The notes under the pieces were generated by a model. The model was not told the origin of the DNA. It was given only the letters and a program-made list of their open reading frames with translations, and did no database searches. Both the position numbers and the translations under genes were made by a program. A stretch of DNA of 64,000 nt from Heliocidaris tuberculata (lineage: Eukaryota; Echinodermata; Echinoidea; Camarodonta; Echinometridae), in contig CM046833.1 of assembly GCA_025618425.1 (NCBI GenBank), positions 3,089,672 through 3,153,671 on the forward strand, in the 5' to 3' direction. This document shows, piece after piece, positions 22,380-30,723 of this stretch; the first letter of the stretch is position 1, and every line of letters starts with the position of its first letter.

Positions 22380-22840
22380 TTGTACTTGAAGTACAGGCCA
22401 CCTAAAAAGGGGTTTTTCGCCCGGTTTGCAACTCCGCCACTGCCCGATAGGTTTCTTTTTGCTGTCAAAAGTTGTCAGGGGGCAGTCTGCCCCCTGCCGC
22501 CCCCTGGCTACCCTAGTGGGCCCTCTTTTAGTAAACGCCAAGGACGATGCACTCGCAAACACGCATGCCCTCTTTCTTTCAAATACATACGCTCGACCCC
22601 CCCCCCCCCCACACACACACATATCGCCTTTTCTCTCCTTTTTCTTTCTATTTCTGCTCGCAATTCCAGGGGGGGGGGGTTGATGCACTCGCAAAAACAC
22701 ATGCCCTCTTTCTTTCATAAACACACACCCCCCCCCCACACACACAAACACATCGTCTTCTTTTCTCTTCCTTTTCCCCCCTCTTTTTCTGTCCTTTTCT
22801 GTTCGCAATTCCAGGGGGGGGGGGGGCACGTGCCGTCCTT
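22380..22840. repeat. Poly-C/poly-G element with tandem ATGCACTCGCAAACAC units
   Basis: Two units (22547-22676 and 22682-22830). Each has ATGCACTCGCAAA, CATGCCCTCTTTCTTTC, a C-run, CACACACA, TCTTTTCTC and GCTCGCAATTCCAGGGGG. Homologous to 9670-9910. Long open frames here are by-products of low complexity. Confidence 0.6.
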
Positions 22841-23343
22841 TAGCAACACCTCCTCCTCCGACCCATCCAAAGTATTCATGTTGCTTGAAATGTCCACTTA
22901 TCATAATCTCCGAAGCGCAAATTTACTTTATCATGGGCGCAGCCATATTGGGTAAAATAGTGAGCGCTGATTGGTGAAGAGGATATAACCATCTTTGTAA
23001 AAAAAAAAACACAAACAAACAAAGGTGGCGCTTAACCCGTTTTGCCACAAAAAACAACAACAAAAAACAACCAACACAAAGGTCGATAAAATGCTATCTT
23101 TCCTCTTTTGTCAGCCATCTTTAACTCTGAAAATTTTATTTTTGCGGATAACCTGTTTTGCGATGAAATTCTTCAAATAATGCACCTGTTAAAGAAAAAA
23201 GTCAAAAGGAAATGAGGTCCATGGATATTTGCTCTCTCGCTTCGCTCGCTTGCAACGATTATGAATTCGTTGGATAACGCTGGAAATTTATGACTCAACA
23301 ATAATGAATAATACTACCTATCTACTGATTAATGTATTACTAG
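22841..23343. other. Intron sequence before exon d
   Basis: No gene seen. There is weak similarity around AACCCGTTTTGCCACAAAAA to the GCAAAACGGGTTATAT words at 8290-8530. Confidence 0.4.
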
Positions 23344-23497
23344 GGGACGGAACGCCTTCCTTCGTGTGGGACAATAGTAGATGGCGGAATATCTTTGGCC
23401 AGAGGTATGAGGGACCAGAATTCACGACAGCAGATCTTCTACATGCTGTACAACCAGACGTGAAGATACTCATAACATTCAGAGAACCAGCTACAAG
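23344..23497 (+). CDS. CHST15-like: CHST15-like exon d (3'-phosphate binding motif, first part)
   Basis: The acceptor TTACTAG ends at 23343, and the two leading bases finish the Gly codon. The exon encodes GDGTPSFVWDNSRWRNIF and ends ...DVKILITFREPATR with a phase 2 donor, AAG|GTCAGT. GDGTPS..WDN is the conserved family motif before the active-site helix, and FREP..R starts the 3'-phosphate binding motif of PAPS-dependent enzymes. The donor lies in an 18-base tandem duplication (23491-23508 and 23509-23526), so an identical second donor sits 18 bases downstream and would add six residues (SVMTTR) in frame. The first donor gives the canonical FREPATR-LYSHY join. The exon is separated from exon c by about 16.3 kb of transposon-rich intron. 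Confidence 0.9.
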
Positions 23498-23516
23498 GTC
23501 AGTTATGACTACAAGG

Positions 23517-23526
<10 letters not shown>
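23491..23526 (+). promoter_or_regulatory. Duplicated 5' splice site of exon d
   Basis: The 18-base unit CTACAAGGTCAGTTATGA is repeated once with three mismatches at its end. Each unit contains AAG|GTCAGT, so two equal donors lie 18 bases apart. Using the second inserts six residues in frame within the 3'-phosphate binding motif. Confidence 0.8.
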
Positions 23527-23558
<32 letters not shown>

Positions 23559-23666
23559 GTGAGAAATCAATTGAATTGAATGAGAGAAATAATTTGCGTA
23601 GCTAAATGCATTGTTCCTCCTTACTGACTTCCTTTTTGTGGAAATAACTGCAGGGTTTGCAAAAAC

Positions 23667-23739
23667 TGTCTCCGCCGGGAGTCGAACCCGGGTCTTTGGC
23701 ACTGTACGCCAAACGCCTTAACCACTAGACCACGGAGGC
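23667..23739 (-). tRNA. tRNA-like sequence 1 (SINE head or pseudo-tRNA)
   Basis: A 73-nt cloverleaf: acceptor GCCTCCG/CGGAGAC with one C-A mismatch, D stem GTCT/AGGC, anticodon stem TTGGC/GCCAA with loop GTACAGT, T arm CCGGG-TTCGACT-CCCGG, discriminator A. A and B box promoter words (TGGTCTAGTGG, GGTTCGACTCC) are intact. Two bases instead of one sit between the D and anticodon stems. The anticodon position reads ACA, an unusual anticodon (Cys tRNA normally has GCA). No T-run follows. A functional tRNA is unlikely. Confidence 0.4.
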
Positions 23740-23905
23740 GGGTTGAGTGGTATTCGGCTACACCAGGTACAAACACCGACAGGCAGCCCTTGCAACCCTT
23801 CGCAGTTAATTAATTCCTTTTCTTTGAGGGACAGGGGAGTACTGAACAATGAAAAGCCGCATGCCTAGCTAGATCCATGGCGGATTCATGTATTAGAATT
23901 AATAA

Positions 23906-23966
23906 AAGTGGTTAAGGCGTTTGGCGTACAGTGCCAAAGACCCGGGTTCGACTCCCGGCGGAGACA
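23906..23966 (+). pseudogene. Truncated tRNA-like sequence 2
   Basis: Identical to copy 3 from AGTGGTTAAGG onward, but without the acceptor 5' strand and the start of the A box. The break falls in AATAAA|AGTGG. Confidence 0.7.
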
Positions 23967-24313
23967 GTTTTTGCAAACCCTGCAGTTATTTCCACAAAAA
24001 GGAAGTCAGTAAGGAGGAACAATGCATTTAGCTACGCAAATTATTTCTCTCATTCAATTCAATTGATTTCTCACATTATGTAAATTTACCCACGAGAGTT
24101 GCCGATGCTATAGTATTAGAACAAATTTCTCACACATTGTAAATAATTAATTAATTCTAATACATGAATCCGCCATGGATCTAGCTAGGCATGCGGCTTT
24201 TCATTGTTCAGTACTCCCCTGTCCCTCAAAGAAAAGGAATTAATTAACTGCGAAGGGTTGCAAGGGCTGCCTGTCGGTGTTTGTACCTGGTGTAGCCGAA
24301 TACCACTCAACCC

Positions 24314-24386
24314 GCCTCCGTGGTCTAGTGGTTAAGGCGTTTGGCGTACAGTGCCAAAGACCCGGGTTCGACTCCCGGCGGAGACA
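24314..24386 (+). tRNA. tRNA-like sequence 3 (SINE head or pseudo-tRNA)
   Basis: The same 73-nt sequence as copy 1 on the opposite strand, with the same cloverleaf, mismatch and ACA anticodon position. The flanks are also the reverse complement of copy 1, so it is part of a larger repeat rather than an isolated tRNA gene. Confidence 0.4.
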
Positions 24387-24555
24387 GTTTTTGCAAACCC
24401 TGCAGTTATTTCCACAAAAAGGAAGTCAGTAAGGAGGAACAATGCATTTAGCTACGCAAATTATTTCTCTCATTCAATTCAATTGATTTCTCACATTATG
24501 TAAATTTACCCACGAGAGTTGCCGATGCTATAGTATTAGAACAAATTTCTCACAC

Positions 24556-24559
<4 letters not shown>

Positions 24560-24602
<43 letters not shown>
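24560..24602. repeat. (TA)n microsatellite
   Basis: About 21 TA units between the tRNA-headed cluster and the Penelope-like 3' end. Confidence 0.95.
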
Positions 24603-24605
<3 letters not shown>

Positions 24606-24659
24606 GAAAATAAAGTTCACAACATCGTATAGAATACACAAACGAGGAGCATGATTTTA

Positions 24660-24699
24660 ACTTCACAAGCGCTTTCGATTTATTCTCTTCAGGTGAAGT
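24660..24699 (-). ncRNA. Hammerhead ribozyme motif, type I, in Penelope-like 3' tail
   Basis: Read on the - strand: stem I ACTTCAC, core CTGAAGA, stem II region GAATAAATC, GAAA, palindromic loop GCGC, then T-T and stem I partner GTGAAGT. Stem I pairs perfectly over 7 bp. All core positions match the hammerhead consensus (C3-U-G-A-N-G-A9, G12-A-A-A, U16.1 with H17 = U). Stem III is reduced to one pair capped by a palindromic GCGC. This form is known from Penelope-like elements, where the loops are thought to dimerise. Cleavage is expected after the second T. Confidence 0.7.
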
Positions 24700-25423
24700 G
24701 AGCCTTTGATAGTTTTACATGACTTTATATACAAGTATAATTAAGGAAATACAGTAATATTCAAATGAGGACGAGGTTTGTAACATTGTCCTCTAGTTGT
24801 TTTTACGACATAATTAATCTTAATCTTAATCTTAGATTAAGCGTTGTAAGTAGGAAGTCTTTTATGTTCAGTTTGTTTGAGAATCTTAATCCATACAGCT
24901 CAACACATCGTAAAGCTACACAAAGATTCTTAATGATGTGAGACATGTAATGTTTCCTGTATTCATGGGAATAACAAAGGTGCTGGGTGATTGTAAAAAA
25001 AGAACAAAGATAAATTATAGGACATTTCCCAGCATTCGGATTGAACGTGCATAGTCCTAAGAAGAGAAAGACACAGAATGATTGGGGGGGGGGGGGGGGG
25101 CAGAAGGGAGAAAGAGAGAGGAAAAAGAGGGGGGAAACAGGAATAACGAGAGAGGGAAGGGTAGAAGGAAAAGAGAGAAAGACATGAAAGAGAGAGAGAA
25201 TGAGAGGAGAGATGGTAAAAGATGCATAGGGTATTGTTACCTGGATTATATAATTCAAATACATCCATCTTTTTATATAATTTTATACATGTTTGAAGAT
25301 TTAGATAAAGAATATCTTGATATAAATCAAATAATAGTAATACATACAGAGGAACACAGAGATATATATTATTCTTTATTATCTTTTTGTTTCAGATATC
25401 CTAAAATATTAAAAATATTAGTA

Positions 25424-26865
25424 CTACAAAGCATTCAAAGAAGGCATGAATTTCGAAATGAAGTATTTTTCTTTTAGACATCTTTTAATTTTGTTGTCTT
25501 TTTTCATTTTGTAAAAAGGTAATATATCAAAGTTTGGTTCTTGTGAGCCAGCACATTTTTCGATGTGAACGCTCACTTTTAGTTGTCGATATTGTTCTTG
25601 GCGTATATTTGTTGTCTATGTACAGTGAGTCTGTGACGAAGTGTGTCCCCTGTTTCGCCTATATATTGTTCCCCACAGCCATGGCAAATTATGCAATATA
25701 TGAGATTCTGTGTAGTACATGTGAAAGGGAATGATATTTGGAACGCTTCATTGTTGTTTTTGAAGATAATATGATTAGTTTCTTTCATATAGGGGCAAGC
25801 TTTGCATCTTTTATCGTTACATTTTGTAATACCATTTTTCATACCATTAAGGTGTGATTTCGGGGCTGCCCTAGTTAACAAGCGTTTCAAATTTGGGCTT
25901 TGACGTTTACTGGAGATTAAATACGTTCCTTTAAATGTTTGCTTTAATTCTCTGTCGTTTGACAAGGCGGTCATTGTTTCTTTTATCAGTTTAGAGACAT
26001 TTGGATTATTTGGATTGTGAGTGTGAATAAAAGATATGGATACGGTATTTTCATTTTTCTGCTTACATGATCTAAGTTCTTCTAAAGACAGTTTTTCAGC
26101 TTTCACAATACCATTCTGGATGATTTTCTCAGGATATTCTCTGGCTTTTAACATGTGTTTTAATTCTAACAATTGTTTCTTACGAACATCAATATCTGAT
26201 ACTATTGTGCAAATACGTCTAGCTAAATTATAGGGAACATTTGTTTTACAGTGTCTTGGGTGACACGACTTGAAGTGTAAGTACTGGTGTGTGTCTGTAA
26301 CTTTATAGAATATATCTGTTTTAATTTTGTTCAAATCGTTTATTACCATTATGTCCAAAAAACTTACTTTCTCATTGCTAGTTTCAAACTCAAATGTGAT
26401 ATTCGGGTGAAGTTGTTGAAGGATACTGTTGAATGGGGTTGTATCTCCAAATTCTGCCTTCCATATAATGAAACAATCATCTAGATATCTAAGCCAGTTT
26501 TCCTTTATGTAGGATTTAACCCCGCTATCAAAGTTCCGTTCTACTTCAGCATAATATCATTTCATTTCTAGATAGCCCATGAATAAAGTGGCATATGCGG
26601 GAGCCATTTTAGTTCCCATGGCTGTTCCTCTTATTTGTAAATAAAATTCATTATCAAAACTGAAAAAGCTGAAAAATCAACATTATCATTATCACTGATC
26701 ACTATCTCTCTTACTGTAATATTCCTTCAGTCTGAGTTTACGGCAAAAGGTATATACATCTTGTTTAAGGTCATTGACATTTCTAGTTGGAGTAGGAGTA
26801 AATTTTGGGCCTTTCATTAACAGTGCTATTTCTTCATTACTTAAATCAACATTTGATATATTAAT
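25424..26865 (-). pseudogene. Penelope-like RT C-terminal half and GIY-YIG endonuclease
   Basis: From the - strand start: INISNVDLSNEEIALLMKG, PKFTPTPTRNVNDLKQDV, FCRKLRLKEYY, then a deletion, [20 protein letters not shown], an in-frame TGA (26557-26559), ENWLRYLDDCFIIWKAEFG carrying the YLDD active-site motif, FEFETSNEKVSFLDI, RRQSPNLKRLL-type linker (SSKRQSPNLKRLLTRAAP), a Cys pair (CNDKRCKACPY), LIYCIICHGCGEQYIGETG and LRHRLTVHRQQ. The GIY-YIG C-terminus continues in another frame (SVHIEKCAG..PNFDILPFYKM..KEKYFISKFMPSLNAL) to a stop at 25424. Missing RT motifs and the frame breaks rule out activity. Confidence 0.85.
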
Positions 26866-26867
26866 TA

Positions 26868-27779
26868 CACTCTTAAAATGTTGGGTAAATTTAGTTAGGT
26901 AACTGCTGGTTGGTTAAAAATATTCCCAATTCTGGGCTATTATTAACCAACTGGACACTCGAGTGGTGTAACCAATATTGGTCAATACTTTTTACCTAAA
27001 TATTGGGCATATATTTACCAACAGTATTTGGTAATTATGGGTTGGGTACTTGTTGCCCTGTAGTTGTGTAATTTTGTCACATTTCCTTTGCCAGTTGGGT
27101 AAATTTTGTTGGGTAACTGATGGTTGGTTAGAAATTCGCTTTTGCCCAACTTGTAAATATTTTTACCCAATATTGGGGAAAACACTTATATGAATATTCA
27201 TGAATTTTTAGTAGCGTATGGTTTGGGGTGGCCCGATTTACTAACTGTCACCGAATGCATAAAAAAATATAAGGGGTATATAAGAGCTTGCACTAGTTTG
27301 CACTAACTGGATAGGATAGGACTAGGATAGGATAGGTTAAGATATAGGATAGGATAGCTAAAAATAGGATAGGTTAGGATTGATTAGGTTAAGACCCAGA
27401 AGGACGTAACAAGCAGATTTCATTTTTTTTACCTAGGTTGGAGGAAAAAGGAAACAATAAATTGGGCAGCTGAATTTGCCCAACCACATGATATTTGTTA
27501 CCAAACAGCTGAACAAATAGAGGGTTGGGCAATCCTATTGGGTAAGATTGGTTGGGCAATAATTACCCAACTGAGAATATAACCAACAGTTGGGCAATTG
27601 TAGAGTTGGGTAAAATCTAATGGGTCACCAACTGATGGGCAATTTAATTTGCCTAACAACATAGTAAATGGATTGCCCAACATCAGTTGGGCAAATTTTA
27701 ACCAAAAGTTGTGTGGACAGTATGTTGCCCAGTGTTGGTTAAAAATTGGGCATTTTTTTGCCCAACTTTTTTAAGAGTG
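26868..27779. mobile_element. 912-bp TA-type MITE inserted in the Penelope-like ORF
   Basis: The ends CACTCTTAAAATGTTGGG and (inverted) CACTCTTAAAAAAGTTGGG are flanked by TA (26866-26867 and 27780-27781). The interior repeats TTGGGCAA, GTTGGGTAA and AACCAAC words and a GGATA-rich block at 27308-27385. Removing it with one TA joins VESK to VINIS in frame in the Penelope coding sequence, which proves insertion at exactly this point. No transposase. Confidence 0.88.
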
Positions 27780-27781
27780 TA

Positions 27782-28681
27782 CCTTGGATTCTACTTTTAG
27801 ATCAGATGGCTTATTAGTTTCGCCTTCCTGGTGTAGGAAGGTTGGATTGGGCTTTTTCAATTTTTTTTGTCTATACATGTATTTTGCTGGCGGTCTCTAT
27901 CACTATCAATGTACAAACTGTTAAAACGGTTGCTTAATGGGATGCGTTGAGGAATTACCGGGGGTGAAATGGGTTTCGACCTCCTTGAAAATGGCGATGT
28001 CCAACACGTCTGTTGAAACTCTGACGCCAGCCTGTGGATGATGGTTGCTGTTGTCTCACTGCATCTGCATAACTGTCATACATACCTGTAATAGGCTGGT
28101 TGTTGGGTAGCGGACGAGTTGCTGCGGCGGTTGTAGTCATCGGTCTGAGGTTGTTGGCTTGGGGGTTCCATCTTTGGTAGGTACCGGAGGCCTGGTGATA
28201 GCGTTGGTTCCTATTCGGTCTATATGTCCTTCCCTCGCGGCGGTGATCGTTGTTCATCTTGAAGTTTTTAGATTGGTTACTATTGTGGTTATTGTTGTTT
28301 TTTTGTGCTGATGATCGGTTGAAAGACAGATTATGCGATATATTATCACCTGTCATTTCTCTCTGGTGTCTATAGTTCTTGCTATGCTTGCCTTCTGGGT
28401 CACTGGCGAACTGATTTTGTCCACCACTCTCTCTTTTCATTCCATCTAGCAAGTAATTTGTCTTGGTTGCTGGAGGTTTCTTCATGCCACATTTCAGTTA
28501 GCATGTCCTTTATATCACTATACCTTATGGTATGAAGTCTTTCTTCCATATCAGTGTCAATTGCTTTTATCTCATCAGCAAATTTCCTAGATCTGAGCGA
28601 CATCACTTCAGCCTCTGTAATCATGTCTCTAATTCCTTGAGCTTGATACACAGAGTTTTCTTCTTCTGGTCCTTTGTACAT
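27782..28681 (-). pseudogene. Penelope-like N-terminal coding region
   Basis: First frame (28681-28400): MYKGPEEENSVYQAQG, then a charged helix region and LTEMWHEETSSNQDKLLARW, NEKREWW. Second frame (28485-27955): an Asn/Arg/Gln-rich tail (NRSSAQKNNNNHNSNQSKN, RTYRPNRNQRYHQASG) ending GGRNPFHPR. A last frame from about 27850 gives KPNPTFLHQEGETNKPSDLK up to the MITE. The W..K..NLL..W..K..WW pattern is typical of the region before the RT of Penelope-like proteins; the basic low-complexity tail may bind RNA. Two frameshifts are needed to read through. Confidence 0.6.
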
Positions 28682-28694
28682 GTATGGTTTCTTA

Positions 28695-28726
<32 letters not shown>

Positions 28727-28805
28727 GATAGTTCTGTTCTGTTGTCTTTAGTTTTGTTAAGTTGCTTATTATTATTATTTGTTTCATTCTGTTTGATTTA
28801 GCAAA

Positions 28806-28842
28806 TAAACTTGAAGAAGGCCAGGAGCCGAAAGCTTGTAAA
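28806..28842 (+). repeat. Penelope-tail-like motif TTGAAGAAGG..CCGAAAGC
   Basis: TTGAAGA, a GGCC..GCC hairpin, GAAA, GCTT. It resembles a hammerhead core with C3 changed, and no stem I is visible. It is on the opposite strand to the neighbouring Penelope-like element, so it may mark the 3' end of a different family. Confidence 0.3.
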
Positions 28843-28968
28843 TACACCGAGTGACCTGCTTCATTCTGTTCCATCATTCTCTCTTCACATATCTAAATTT
28901 AACATGGTTCAACCGATTGGTACGCACATCCACACCTCTCTCGCTATATATAATTTTTTTTTGAGAAG

Positions 28969-29116
28969 GGTAAATTTTGCGGGGTCTGTTCGCTATTTAT
29001 AAGGACCGCTATTTATAAAGGACCACTATTCCCTTAGTCACGCGTTAAGGATAGCGGTCCTTATGAATAGGGGTCATTATGACTAGCGGTCCTGATGACT
29101 AGCGGGGTTACCCCGA
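28969..29116. mobile_element. Palindromic element of CCGCTAT..CATAAGGACC words
   Basis: CGGGGTCTGTTCGCTATTTA at the left and GACTAGCGGGGTTACCCCG at the right, with GGACCGCTATT and its inverse AATAGCGGTCC in between. Same family as the insert at 7360-7605. Confidence 0.65.
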
Positions 29117-29551
29117 TTTGCAACATTCGCCTTCATACAACACTTATGTGGGGTTGGCATGGGGCACTTCACTGCCCCGGCAAAAACAAATCTGGCATAC
29201 CTTATTAAGTACACAGAAAATTTGACAAAAGTAAAAAATCTTGGCAAAGGATTTGGACAAAAGAGGTGCCCGAAAATATGTTAACTTAAAGATTTTTAGG
29301 ACTTAAGTCTAAAAATGCACCTTCACAAACTGATAAAATTTTTGTTTGTTTGTTTCTTTCTTTTAACTGTCTGCATGCATGCTTATTTTATTTCGTTTAT
29401 TCTTGTTTTTGTTTTTCATTTTGTTTTTGCCTGTGACAGATTTTTTCCTTCTGAGTTGTGGCCTCCTCCCCCCCCCCCCCCCCCCCCCCCCCTTTGCAGC
29501 GATCAATCCGCCACAGGTTTAATATTTTAATTCTCTCTGTCTGTTTTTCAG

Positions 29552-29702
29552 ATTGTATTCTCATTATCTTCAGTTCTATCCATCCGGTTCTCCTGAGAAG
29601 TTTCATGAAAGTACTATTGCTACGATCGCTCGATACCGTCAGTGCCTGACCAGAATGAGTTCACGTGCTTGTACATACACCGCTTCAATCATGACAGATG
29701 TG
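29552..29702 (+). CDS. CHST15-like: CHST15-like exon e
   Basis: The acceptor CTGTTTTTCAG ends at 29551 with a strong pyrimidine tract, and the donor is GTG|GTAAGG in phase 0. One leading base completes the Arg codon. The reading is LYSHYLQFYPSGSPEKFHES, then a helix (TIATIARYRQCLTRMS) and SRACTYTASIMTDV. LYSHY completes the 3'-phosphate motif, and its Ser is the expected phosphate ligand. Paired cysteines (RQC and RAC) match those of the CHST15 family, where they probably form a disulfide in the Golgi lumen. Confidence 0.9.
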
Positions 29703-29767
29703 GTAAGGCCCGGTGGCTCACACGACTGTGACGTCATTTCGACTGCGTCTGTATACCTGCACTAATT

Positions 29768-29996
29768 GAGTACCGAAGTGCTGACGTCATATTCGCTCGT
29801 CGTCCGGGATACTGGTTCCAAACAACAGAGCCCGTTCATGAGGTTCACCGTGAAACCATTCAAGCAACGGGCTGGAGCAGGGCAAATTCAGTGTTTGGCC
29901 CTGTTGTGATCACCACGCCATTGTTTAGCTCAAAATTGTTTGGAACCAGCAACCTTGACAACTTGGTAAGTATGACGTCACACTTCGGTACTCTAT
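29768..29996. mobile_element. Palindromic MITE with AGTACCGAAGTG..TGACGTCATA ends
   Basis: The left arm AGTACCGAAGTGCTGACGTC and the right inverse arm are paired over about 50 bp with small gaps, including GGTTCCAAACAA. TGACGTCA (CRE consensus) lies in both arms. It is 65 bases after exon e. Confidence 0.75.
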
Positions 29997-30214
29997 AGAG
30001 CCTGTAAAGGCAAGTAACCCACACGCCGGATATTAAAAGCGTTGTTTGCACGGTTCATTTTGTAATCACTTTTTAAAACCATATCGCTCTTTTATGACAC
30101 GCAAAAGACTGTACAAGTCCTAACGTCAGCAAAATGACGCCTCATGTGAACCGGGCTTTTGGCGATTGCGCCATTAACTGCGCTAATCGAGTTTATCCCT
30201 GCCGGAAAGAACAC

Positions 30215-30360
30215 AGTGTCCCACAGTGTGTTAACAGAGTGAATGACAGTGTGAAAGACAGTGTGAAATCATCTTCACACTGCTATATTCGAGCGTTTTA
30301 ACATTGTGAATCACATCTTCACAGAGTCGACTGTGTGAACACACTGTGAACACACTGTGG
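30215..30360. repeat. CACACTGTG/CACAGTGTG-rich short element
   Basis: CCACAGTGTG and its complement recur at both ends and inside, with opposite orientation at the two ends. It is probably a small palindromic MITE next to the following element. Confidence 0.5.
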
Positions 30361-30692
30361 CCCAGCAAACACAAAACGTTTTCAGAACGTTCACAAAACG
30401 TTTTTATTAGGTCCGCTACGTCTTCGTCTTTAATAAACGTTCACAAAACGTTTATATTAGGTCCGCTACGTCTTCGTCTTTAGTAAACGTTTAAAAAACG
30501 TTTACAGAACGTCGAAACATTTGCCGCAAATTAAGCACAGATAGGTCTTTTGATGACGTCCAAAAAACGTTAACAACACGTTTTACCAAGACGTAATTTG
30601 CTGAACGTTTAGCTGCAGTAGATATGTTTATTATCATTATCATTATATGATTCTTCTTCTTATTATTGTTATTATCATTATTATTATTATTA

Positions 30693-30723
<31 letters not shown>

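Larger units (their letters stand above)
23557..24560. repeat. tRNA-headed inverted/direct repeat cluster (SINE-like)
   Basis: A unit of about 340 bp containing a tRNA-like sequence is present once on - (23557-23905) and, after a truncated + copy (23906-24138), again on + (24145-24555). The outer copies form an almost perfect long hairpin. The two + copies are direct repeats 420 bases apart. (TA)n tracts bound both sides (23520-23556 and 24560-24602). Shared tail words are GCAAACCCTGCAGTTATTTC and GGAAGTCAGTAAGGAGGAAC. Confidence 0.85.
24604..28690 (-). mobile_element. Penelope-like element, - strand, decayed and split by a MITE
   Basis: Order in the - direction: an N-terminal coding region (28681 to about 27960), a short linker, KPNPTFLHQEGETNKPSDLK and, after a 912-bp MITE (26868-27779), the RT segment and GIY-YIG domain (26865-25424), then a non-coding 3' tail with a hammerhead ribozyme motif (24660-24699) next to (TA)n. 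This is the expected Penelope-like order. Frameshifts, an in-frame stop and an internal RT deletion make it inactive. Confidence 0.8.

Noticed and set aside
22173..22904. 243- and 191-codon open frames on both strands
   Set aside because: Produced by C-runs, CA repeats and T-rich sequence of repetitive elements; no domain and no splice context.
23667..24386. Ordinary tRNA genes
   Set aside because: Non-standard anticodon position, acceptor mismatch, an extra base before the anticodon stem, and embedding in a larger duplicated unit favour a SINE-like origin; kept only as tRNA-like features at low confidence.
28806..28842. Third hammerhead ribozyme
   Set aside because: The first core base is changed and no stem I can be formed; recorded only as a repeat motif.
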